A stretch of 64,000 bases of DNA, from the NCBI RefSeq assembly GCF_051014685.1, contig NW_027478517.1, positions 434,001 to 498,000 on the forward strand, in the 5' to 3' direction. Below the pieces are notes generated by a model. The model was not told the DNA's origin and did not search any database. It saw only the letters and a list, made by a program, of their open reading frames with translations. The DNA is from Ptiloglossa arizonensis. Its lineage: Eukaryota; Arthropoda; Insecta; Hymenoptera; Colletidae. The position numbers were made by a program, and so were the translations under genes. Positions 50,571-61,876 of the stretch are shown in pieces. Numbering within the stretch: the stretch's first letter is position 1; the number at the start of each line of letters is the position of its first letter.

Positions 50571-53500
50571 TACCCATACCGTTCTAATCGGGCGAGTTTC
50601 TACTTCCAGATGCAACAGGAATTTTTGGGTTAGGTCAATCCGTTCGCGAGATATGGGAGTTTGAAGACAAGAAATGGTTGAGGAGGCAAAAAATTTCTCG
50701 CAATTATGCTGCTCCAAACGCTTAACCAGAATGGCCTAAGGAAAAAATACACATACCGTTGTAATCGGGCGAGTTTCTACTTTCAGAAGCAACAGGAATT
50801 TTTGGGTTAGGTCAATCCGTTCGCGAGATATGGGAGTGTGAAGCCAAGAAATGGTAGAGAAGGCAAAAAATTTTTCACAATTCTGCTGCTCCAAACGCTT
50901 AACCAGAATGGCCTAGGGAAAAAATACAAACACCGTTATAATCGGGCGAGTTTCTACTTTCAGATGCAATAGGAATTTTTGGGTTAGGTCAATCCGTTCG
51001 CGAGATATGGGAGTTCGAAGCCAAGAAATGGTTGAGAAGGCAAAAAATTTTTCGTAATTCTGCTGCTTCAAACGGTTAACCAGAATGGCCTAGGGAAAAA
51101 ATATACATTCCGTTGTAATCGTGCGAGTTTCTACTTTCAGTTACAATAGGAATTTTTGGGTTAGGTCAATCCGTTCGCGAGACATGGGACTTTGAAGCTA
51201 AGAAATGGTCGAGAAGACAACAAATTTTTCGCAATTCTGCTGCTCCAAACGCTTAACCAGAATGGGCTAGTGAAAAAATACACATACCGTTGTAATCGGG
51301 CGAGTTTCTACTTTCAGATGCAACAGGAATTTTTGGGTTAGGTCAATCCGTTCGCGAGATATGGGAGTTTGAAGCTAAGAAATGGTTGAGAAGACAACAA
51401 ATTTTTCGCAATTCTGCTGCTCCAAACGCTTAACCTGAATGGCCTAGGGAAAAAATACGCATACCGTTGTAATCGGGCCAGATTCTACTTTCAGATGCGA
51501 CAGGAATTTTTGGGTTATGTCAATCCGTTTGCGAGATATGGGAGTTTGAAGACAAGAAATGGTTGAGAAGGCAAAAAATTTTTCGCAATTCTGCTGCTCC
51601 AAACGCTTAACCAGAATGGCCTAAGGGAAAAATACCCATACCGTTCTAATCGGGCGAGTTTCTACTTCCAGATGCAACAGGAATTTTTGGGTTAGGTCAA
51701 TCCGTTCGCGAGATATGGGAGTTTGAAGACAAGAAATGGTTGAGGAGGCAAAAAATTTTTCGCAATTATGTTGCTCCAAACGCTTAACCAGAATGGCCTA
51801 AGGAAAAAATACACATACCGTTGTAATCGGGCGAGTTTCCACTTTCAGAAGCAACAGGAATTTTTGGGTTAGGTCAATCCGTTCGCGAGATGTGGGAGTT
51901 TGAAGCCAAGAAATGGTAGAGAAGGCAAAAAATTTTTCACAATTCTGCTGCTCCAAACGCTTAACCAGAATGGCCTAAGGAAAAAATACACATACCGTTG
52001 TAATCGGGCGAGTTTCTACTTTCAGAAGCAACAGGAATTTTTGGGTTAGGTCAATCCGTTCGCGAGATATGGGAATTTGAAGCCAAGAAATGGTAGAGAA
52101 GGCAAAAAATTTTTCACAAATCTGCTGCTCCAAACGCTTAACCAGGATGGCCTAAGGAAAAAATACACATACCGTTGTAATCGTGCGAGTTTCTACTTTC
52201 AGTTACAATAGGAATTTTTGGGTTAGGTCAATCCGTTCGCGAGACATGGGACTTTTAAGCTAAGAAATGGTCGAGAAGACAACAAATTTTTCGCAATTCT
52301 GCTGCTTCAAACGCTTAACCTGAATGGCCTAGGGAAAAAATACGCATACCGTTGTAATCGGGCCAGATTCTACTTTCAGATGCGACAGGAACTTTTGGGT
52401 TATGTCAATCCGTTTGCGAGATATGGGAGTTTGAAGACAAGAAATGGTTGAGAAGGCAAAAAATTTTTCGCAATTCTGCTGCTCCAAACGCTTAACCAGA
52501 ACGGCCTAAGGGAAAAATACCCATACCGTTCTAATCGGGCGAGTTTCTACTTCCAGATGCAACAGGAATTTTTGGGTTAGGTCAATCCGTTCGCGAGATA
52601 TGGGAGTTTGAAGACAAGAAATGGTTGAGGAGGCAAAAAATTTTTCGCAATTATGTTGCTCCAAACGCTTAACCAGAATGGCCTAAGGAAAAAATACACA
52701 TACCGTTGTAATCGGGCCAGATTCTACTTTCAGATGCGACAGGAATTTTTGGGTTAGGTCAATCCGTTCGCGAGATATGGGAGTTTGAAGCCAAGAAATG
52801 GTAGAGAAGGCAAAAAATTTTTCACAATTCTGCTGCTCCAAACGCTTAACCAGAATGGCCTAGGGAATAAATACACATACCGTTATAATCGGGCGAGTTT
52901 CTACTTTCAGATGCAATAGGAATTTTTGGGTTAGGTCAATCTGTTCGCGAGATATGGGCGTTTGAAGCCAAGAAATGGTTGAGAAGGCAAAAAATTTTTC
53001 GCAATTCTGCTGCTTCAAACGGTTAACCAGAAGGGCCTAGGGAAAAAATACACATACCGTTGTAATCGGGCGAGTTTCTACTTTCAGATGCAATAGGAAT
53101 TTTTGGGTTAGGTCAATTCGTTCGCGAGACATGGGACTTTGAAGCTAAGAAATGGTCGAGAAGACAACAAATTTTTCGCAATTCTGCTGCTCCAGTCGCT
53201 TAACCAGAATGGGCTAGGGAAAAAATACACATACCTTTGTAACCGGGCGAGTTTCTACTTTCAGACGCAACAGGAATTTTTGGGTTAGGTTAATCCGTTC
53301 GCGAGATATGGGAGTTTGAAGCCAAGAAATGGTAGAGAAGGCAAAAAATTTTTCACAATTCTGCTGCTCCAAACGGTTAACCAGGATGGCCTAGGGAAAA
53401 AATGCACATACCGTTGTAATCGGGCGAGTTTCTACTTTCAGATGCAATAGGAACTTTTGGGTTAGGTCAATACGTTCGCGAGATATGGGAGTTTGAAGCC

Positions 53501-54082
53501 AAGAAATGGTTGAGAAGACAACAAATTTTTCGCAATTCTGCTGCTCCAGTCGCTTAACCTGAATGGGCTAGGGAAAAAATACACATACCTTTGTAATCGG
53601 GCGAGTTTCTACTTTCAAATGCAATAGGAATTTTTGGGTTAGGCCAATCCGTTCGCGAGATATGGGAGTTTAAAGCTAAGAAATGGTTGAGAATACAACA
53701 AATTTTTCGCAATTCTGCTGCTCCAGTCGCTTAACCAGAATGGGCTAGGGAAAAAATACACATACCTTTGTAACCGGGCGAGTTTCTACTTTCAGACGCA
53801 ACAGGAATTTTTGGGTTAGGTCAATCCGTTCGCGAGATATGGGAGTTTGAAGCCGAGAAATGGTTGACAAGACAACAAATTTCTCGCACTTCTGCTGCTC
53901 CAATCGCTTAACCAGAATGGCCTAGGGGAAAAATACAAGTACCGTTGTAATCGGGCGAGTTTCTACTTTCAATTGCAATAGGAATTTTTGGGTTAGGTCA
54001 ATCCGTTCGCAAGATATGGGAGTTTAAAGCTAAGAAATGGTTGAGAAGACAACAAACTTTTCGCAATTCTGCTGCTCCAAAC

Positions 54083-55498
54083 GCTTAACCTGAATGGCCT
54101 AGGGAAAAAATACGCATACCGTTGTAATCGGGCCAGATTCTACTTTCAGATGCGGCACGAATTTTTGGGTTAGGTCAATCCGTTCGCGAGATATGGGAGT
54201 TTGAAGTCAAGAAATGGTTGAGAAGGCAAAAAATTTTTCGCAATTCTGCTGCTTCAAACGCTTAACCAGAATGGCCTAGGGAAAAAATGCACATACCGTT
54301 GTAATCGGGCGTGTTTCTACTATCAGATGCAATAGGAATTTTTGGGTTAGGTCAATCCGCTCGCGCGATATGGGAGTTTGAAGACAAGAAATGGTTGAGA
54401 AGGCAAAAAATTTTTCGCAATTCTGCTGCTCCAAACGCTTAACCAGAATGGCCTAAGGAAAGAATACACATACCGTTGTAATCGGGCGAGTTTCTACTTC
54501 CAGATGCAACAGGAATTTTTGGGTTAGGTCAATCCGTTCGCGAGATATGGGACTTTGAAGTTAAGAAATGGTTGAGAAGACAACAAATTTTTCGCAATTC
54601 TGCTGCTCCAAACGCTTAACCTGAATGGCCTAGGGAAAAAATACGCATACCGTAGTAATCGGGCCAGATTCTACTTTCAGATGCGACAGGAATTTTTGGG
54701 TTAGGTCAATCTGTTCGCGAGATATGGGAGCTTGAAGCCAAGAAATGGTTGAGAAGACAACAAATTTTTCGCAATTCTGCTGCTCCAAACGCTTAACCAG
54801 AGTGGCCTAGGGAAAAAATACGCATACCGTTGTAATCGGGCGAGATTCTACTTTAAGAAGCGACAGGAATTTTTGGGTTAGGTCTATCCGTTCGCGAGAT
54901 ATGGGAGTTTGAAGCCAAGAAATGGTTGAGAAGGCAAAAAATTTTTCACAATTCTGCTGCTCCAAACGCTTAACCAGAATGGCCTAGGGAAAAAATACAC
55001 ATACCGTTGTAATAGGGCGAGTTTCTACTTTCAGTTACAATAGGAATTTTTGGGTTAGGTCAATCCGTTCGCGAGATATGGGAGTTTGAAGCCAAGAAAT
55101 GGTTGAGAAGGCAAAAAATTTTTCGCAATTCTGCTGCTTCAAACGCTTAACCAGAATGGCCTAGGGAAAAAATGCACATACCGTTGTAATCGGGCGTGTT
55201 TCTACTTTCAGATGCAATAGGAATTTTTGGGTTAGGTCAATCCGTTCGCGAGATATGGGAGTTTGAAGCCAAGAAATGGTTGAGAAGGCAAAAAATTTTA
55301 CGCAATTCTGCTGCTTCAAAGGCTTAACCAGAATGGGCTAGGGAAAAAATACACATACCTTTGTAACCGGGCGAGTTTCTACTTTCAGACGCAACAGGAA
55401 TTTTTGGGTTAGGTCAATCCGTTCGCGAGATATGGGAGTTTGAAGCCGAGAAATGGTTGACAAGACAACAAATTTCTCGCACTTCTGCTGCTCCAATC
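54083..55498 (+). repeat. 8-monomer higher-order unit (1416 bp), copy 1
   Basis: The rare GTGTTTCTACTATCAG occurs at 54311 and 55727, 1416 bp apart. Edges are approximate. Confidence 0.7.
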
Positions 55499-56737
55499 GC
55501 TTAACCTGAATGGCCTAGGGAAAAAATACGCATACCGTTGTAATCGGGCCAGATTCTACTTTCAGATGCGGCAGGAATTTTTGGGTTAGGTCAATCCGTT
55601 CGCGAGATACGGGAGTTTGAAGTCAAGAAATGGTTGAGAAGGCAAAAAATTTTTCGCAATTCTGCTGCTTCAAACGCTTAACCAGAATGGCCTAGGGAAA
55701 AAATGCACATACCGTTGTAATCGGGCGTGTTTCTACTATCAGATGCAATAGGAATTTTTGGGTTAGGTCAATCCGCTCGCGCGATATGGGAGTTTGAAGA
55801 CAAGAAATGGTTGAGAAGCCAAAAATTTTTCGCAATTCTGCTGCTCCAAACGCTTAACCAGAATGGCCTAAGGAAAGAATACACATACCGTTGTAATCGG
55901 GCGAGTTTCTACTTCCAGATGCAACAGGAATTTTTGGGTTAGGTCAATCCGTTCGCGAGATATGGGAGTTTAAAGCTAAGAAATGGTTGAGAAGACAACA
56001 AATTTTTCGCAATTCTGCTGCTCCAAACGCTTAACCTGAATGGCCTAGGGAAAAAATACGCATACCGTAGTAATCGGGCCAGATTCTACTTTCAGATGCG
56101 ACAGGAATTTTTGGGTTAGGTCAATCCGTTCGCGAGATATGGGAGTTTGAAGCCAAGAAATGGTTGAGAAGACAACAAATTTTTCGCAATTCTGCTGCTC
56201 CAAACGCTTAACCAGAGTGGCCTAGGGAAAAAATACGCATACCGTTGTAATCGCGCGAGATTCTACTTTAAGAAGCGACAGGAATTTTTGGGTTAGGTCT
56301 ATCCGTTCGCGAGATATGGGAGTTTGAAGCCAAGAAATGGTTGAGAAGGCAAAAAATTTTTCACAATTCTGCTGCTCCAAACGCTTAACCAGAATGGCCT
56401 AGGGAAAAAATACACATACCGTTGTAATAGGGCGAGTTTCTACTTTCAGTTACAATAGGAATTTTTGGGTTAGGTCAATCCGTTCGCGAGATATGGGAGT
56501 TTGAAGCCAAGAAATGGTTGAGAAGGCAAAAAATTTTTCGCAATTCTGCTGCTTCAAACGCTTAACCAGAATGGCCTAGGGAAAAAATGCACATACCGTT
56601 GTAATCGGGCGTGTTTCTACTTTCAGATGCAATAGGAATTTTTGGGTTAGGTCAATCCGTACGAGAGATATGGGAGTTTGAAGCCAAGAAATGGTTGAGA
56701 AGGCAAAAAATTTTACGCAATTCTGCTGCTTCAAAGG
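55499..56737 (+). repeat. 8-monomer higher-order unit, copy 2 (partial)
   Basis: Partner of 54083-55498, with a private one-base deletion at about 55818 (GAAGCCAAAAATTTTTCGC). Confidence 0.7.
55598..55614 (+). other. CENP-B box-like motif with perfect core
   Basis: GTTCGCGAGATACGGGA matches all fixed positions of nTTCGnnnnAnnCGGGn. It differs from the standard monomer by a single T to C change. Confidence 0.5.
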
Positions 56738-57207
56738 CTTAACCCGAATGGCCTAGGGAAAAAATACACATACCGTTGTAATCGGGCGAGTTTCTACTTT
56801 CAGATGCAATAGAAACTTTGGGTTAGGTCAATCCGTTCGCGAGATATGGGACTTTGTAGCTAAGAAATGGTTGAGAAGACAACAAATTTTTCGCAATTCT
56901 GCTGCTCCAAACGCTTAACCTGAATGGCCTAGGGGAAAAATACAAATACCGTTGTAATCGGGCGAGTTTCTACTTTCAAATGCAATAGGAATTTTTGGGT
57001 TAGTTCAATCCGTTCGCGAGATATGGGAGTTTAAAGCTAAGAAATGGTTGAGAAGACAACAAATTTTTCGCAATTCTGCTGCTCCAAACGCTTAACCTGA
57101 ATGGCCTAGGGAAAAAATACGCATACCGTTGTAATCGGGCCAGATTCTACTTTCAGATGCGGCAGGAATTTTTGGGTTAGGTCAATCCGTTCGCGAGATA
57201 TGGGAGT

Positions 57208-57730
57208 TTGAAGCCAAGAAATGGTTGAGAAGGCAAAAAATTTTTCGCAATTCTGCTGCTTCAAACGCTTAACCAGAATGGCCTAGCGAAAAAATGCACG
57301 TACCGTTGTAATCGGGCGTGTTTCTACTTTCAGATGCAATAGGAATTTTTGGGTTAGGTCAATCCGCTCGCGCGATATGGGAGTTTGAACACAAGAAATG
57401 GTTGAGAAGGCAAAAAATTTTTCGCAATTCTGCTGCTCCAAACGCTTAACCAGAATGGCGTAAGGAAAGAATACACATACCGTTGTAATCGGGCGAGTTT
57501 CTACTTCCAGATGCAACAGGAATTTTTGGGTTAGGTCAATCCGTTCGCGAGATATGGGACTTTGAATCTAAGAAATGGTTGAGAAGACAACAAATTTTTC
57601 GCAATTCTGCTGCTCCAAACGCTTAACCTGAATGGCCTAGGGAAAAAATACGCATACCGTTGTAATCGGGCCAGATTCTACTTTCAGATGCGACAGGAAT
57701 TTTTGGGTTAGGTCAATCCGTTCGCGAGAT
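57208..57730 (+). repeat. 4-monomer-spaced duplication, copy 1
   Basis: Offset 708 bp to 57916-58438; both contain the rare GGCCTAGCGAAAAAATGCAC. The same variant recurs at about 59758 and 61705, and 57283 matches 61708 at 25 x 177 bp. Confidence 0.7.
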
Positions 57731-57915
57731 ATGGGAGCTTGAAGCTAAGAAATGGTTGAGAAGACAACAAATTTTTCGCAATTCTGCTGCTCCAAACGCT
57801 TAACCTGAATGGCCTAGGGGAAAAATACAAATACCGTTGTAATCAGGCGAGTTTCTACTTTCAGATGCGACAGGAATTGTTGGGTTAGGTCAATCCGTTC
57901 GCGAGACATGGGACT

Positions 57916-58438
57916 TTGAAGCCAAGAAATGGTTGAGAAGGCAAAAAATTTTTCGCAATTCTGCTGCTTCAAACGCTTAACCAGAATGGCCTAGCGAAAA
58001 AATGCACGTACCGTTGTAATCGGGCGTGTTTCTACTTTCAGATGCAATAGGAATTTTTGGGTTAGGTCAATCCGCTCGCGCGATATGGGAGTTTGAACAC
58101 AAGAAATGGTTGAGAAGGCAAAAAATTTTTCGCAATTCTGCTGCTCCAAACGCTTAACCAGAATGGCGTAAGGAAAGAATACACATACCGTTGTAATCGG
58201 GCGAGTTTCTACTTCCAGATGCAACAGGAATTTTTGGGTTAGGTCAATCCGTTCGCGAGATATGGGACTTTGAATCTAAGAAATGGTTGAGAAGACAACA
58301 AATTTTTCGCAATTCTGCTGCTCCAAACGCTTAACCTGAATGGCCTAGGGAATAAATACGCATACCGTTGTAATCGGGCCAGATTCTACTTTCAGATGCG
58401 ACAGGAATTTTTGGGTTAGGTCAATCCGTTCGCGAGAT
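57916..58438 (+). repeat. 4-monomer-spaced duplication, copy 2
   Basis: Partner of 57208-57730; edges approximate. Confidence 0.7.
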
Positions 58439-60351
58439 ATGGGAGTTTGAAGCCAAGAAATGGTTGAGAAGGCAAAAAATTTTTCGCAATTCTGCTGCTT
58501 CAAACGCTTAACCAGAATGGCCTAGGGAAAAAATGCACATACCGTTGTAATCGGGCGTGTTTCTACTTTCAGATGCAATAGGAATTTTTGGGTTAGGTCA
58601 ATCCGTTCGCGAGATATGGGACTTTGTAGCTAAGAAATGGTTGAGAAGACAACAAATTTTTCGCAATTCTGCTGCTCCAAACGCTTAACCTGAATGGGCA
58701 AGGGGAAAAATACAAATACCGTTGTAATCGGGCGAGTTTCTACTTTCAAATGCAATAGGAATTTTTGGGTTAGGTCAATCCGTTCGCGCGATATGGGAGT
58801 TTAAAGCTAAGAAATGGTTGAGAAGACAACAAATTTTTCGCAATTCTGCTGCTCCAGTCGCTTAACCAGAATGGGCTAGGGAAAAAATACGCATACCGTT
58901 GTAATCGGGCCAGATTCTACTTTCAGATGCGACAGGAATTTTTGGGTTAGGTCTATCCGTTCGCGAGATATGGGAGTTTGAAGCCAAGAAATGGTTGAGA
59001 AGGCAAAAAATTTTTCACAATTATGCTGCTCCAAACGCTTAACCAGAATGGCCTAGGGAAAAAATACACATACCGTTGTAATAGGGCGAGTTTCTACTTT
59101 CAGTTACAATAGGAATTTTTGGGTTAGGTCAATCCGTTCGCGAGATATGGGAGTTTGAAGCCAAGAAATGGTTGAGAAGGCAAAAAATTTTTCGCAATTC
59201 TGCTGCTTCAAACGCTTAACCAGAATGGCCTAGGGAAAAAATGCACATACCGTTGTAATCGGGCGTGTTTCTACTTTCAGATGCAATAGGAATTTTTGGG
59301 TTAGGTCAATCCGTTCGCGAGATATGGGACTTTGTAGCTAAGAAATGGTTGAGAAGACAACAAATTTTTCGCAATTCTGCTGCTCCAAACGCTTAACCTG
59401 AATGGGCAAGGGAAAAAATACACATACCTTTGTAACCGGGCGAGTTTCTACTTTCAGACGCAACAGGAATTTTTGGGTTAGGTCAATCCGTTCGCGAGAT
59501 ATGGGAGTTTGAAGCCGAGAAATGGTTGACAAGACAACAAATTTCTCGCACTTCTGCTGCTCCAATCGCTTAACCAGAATGGCCTAGGGGAAAAATACAA
59601 GTACCCTTGTAATCGGGCGAGTTTCTACTTTCAAATGCAATAGGAATTTTTGGGTTAGGTCAATCCGATCGCGAGATATGGGAGTTTAAAGCTAAGAAAT
59701 GGTTGAGAAGACAACAAATTTTTCGCAATTCTGCTGCTTCAAACGCTTAACCAGAATGGCCTAGCGAAAAAATGCACGTACCGTTGTAATCGGGCGTGTT
59801 TCTACTTTCAGATGCAATAGGAATTTTTGGGTTAGGTCAATCCGCTCGCGCGATATGGGAGTTTGAACACAAGAAATGGTTGAGAAGGCAAAAAATTTTT
59901 CGCAATTCTGCTGCTCCAAACGCTTAACCTGAATGGCCTAGGGGAAAAATACAAATACCGTTGTAATCGGGCGAGTTTCTACTTTCAAATGCAATAGGAA
60001 TTTTTGGGTTAGGTCAATCCGTTCGCGCGATATGGGAGTTTAAAGCTAAGAAATGGTTGAGAAGACAACAAATTTTTCGCAATTCTGCTGCTCCAGTCGC
60101 TTAACCAGAATGGGCTAGGGAAAAAATACGCATACCGTTGTAATCGGGCCAGATTCTACTTTCAGATGCGACAGGAATTTTTGGGTTAGGTCTATCCGTT
60201 CGCGAGATATGGGAGTTTGAAGCCAAGAAATGGTTGAGAAGGCAAAAAATTTTTCACAATTATGCTGCTCCAAACGCTTAACCAGAATGGCCTAGGGAAA
60301 AAATACACATACCGTTGTAATAGGGCGAGTTTCTACTTTCAGTTACAATAG
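58405..60351 (+). repeat. 11-monomer higher-order unit (1947 bp), copy 1
   Basis: Offset 1947 = 11 x 177. The rare GGGCAAGGGGAAAAATAC occurs at 58696 and 60643, and the minus-strand frame at 59338 recurs at 61285. The tandem copy follows. Confidence 0.8.
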
Positions 60352-61876
60352 GAATTTTTGGGTTAGGTCAATCCGTTCGCGAGATATGGGAGTTTGAAGC
60401 CAAGAAATGGTTGAGAAGGCAAAAAATTTTTCGCAATTCTGCTGCTTCAAACGCTTAACCAGAATGGCCTAGGGAAAAAATGCACATACCGTTGTAATCG
60501 GGCGTGTTTCTACTTTCAGATGCAATAGGAATTTTTGGGTTAGGTCAATCCGTTCGCGAGATATGGGACTTTGTAGCTAAGAAATGGTTGAGAAGACAAC
60601 AAATTTTTCGCAATTCTGCTGCTCCAAACGCTTAACCTGAATGGGCAAGGGGAAAAATACAAATACCGTTGTAATCGGGCGAGTTTCTACTTTCAAATGC
60701 AATAGGAATTTTTGGGTTAGGTCAATCCGTTCGCGCGATATGGGAGTTTAAAGCTAAGAAATGGTTGAGAAGACAACAAATTTTTCGCAATTCTGCTGCT
60801 CCAGTCGCTTAACCAGAATGGGCTAGGGAAAAAATACGCATACCGTTGTAATCGGGCCAGATTCTACTTTCAGATGCGACAGGAATTTTTGGGTTAGGTC
60901 TATCCGTTCGCGAGATATGGGAGTTTGAAGCCAAGAAATGGTTGAGAAGGCAAAAAATTTTTCACAATTATGCTGCTCCAAACGCTTAACCAGAATGGCC
61001 TAGGGAAAAAATACACATACCGTTGTAATAGGGCGAGTTTCTACTTTCAGTTACAATAGGAATTTTTGGGTTAGGTCAATCCGTTCGCGAGATATGGGAG
61101 TTTGAAGCCAAGAAATGGTTGAGAAGGCAAAAAATTTTTCGCAATTCTGCTGCTTCAAACGCTTAACCAGAATGGCCTAGGGAAAAAATGCACATACCGT
61201 TGTAATCGGGCGTGTTTCTACTTTCAGATGCAATAGGAATTTTTGGGTTAGGTCAATCCGTTCGCGAGATATGGGACTTTGTAGCTAAGAAATGGTTGAG
61301 AAGACAACAAATTTTTCGCAATTCTGCTGCTCCAAACGCTTAACCTGAATGGGCAAGGGAAAAAATACACATACCTTTGTAACCGGGCGAGTTTCTACTT
61401 TCAGACGCAACAGGAATTTTTGGGTTAGGTCAATCCGTTCGCGAGATATGGGAGTTTGAAGCCGAGAAATGGTTGACAAGACAACAAATTTCTCGCACTT
61501 CTGCTGCTCCAATCGCTTAACCAGAATGGCCTAGGGGAAAAATACAAGTACCCTTGTAATCGGGCGAGTTTCTACTTTCAAATGCAATAGGAATTTTTGG
61601 GTTAGGTCAATCCGATCGCGAGATATGGGAGTTTAAAGCTAAGAAATGGTTGAGAAGACAACAAATTTTTCGCAATTCTGCTGCTTCAAACGCTTAACCA
61701 GAATGGCCTAGCGAAAAAATGCACGTACCGTTGTAATCGGGCGTGTTTCTACTTTCAGATGCAATAGGAATTTTTGGGTTAGGTCAATCCGCTCGCGCGA
61801 TATGGGAGTTTGAACACAAGAAATGGTTGAGAAGGCAAAAAATTTTTCGCAATTCTGCTGCTCCAAACGCTTAACC
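60352..61876 (+). repeat. 11-monomer higher-order unit, copy 2 (partial)
   Basis: Tandem partner of 58405-60351, ending at about 61876 where GGCGTAAGGAAAG replaces GGCCTAGGGGAAA. Part of it (from about 61270) recurs ten monomers on, at about 63040. Confidence 0.8.
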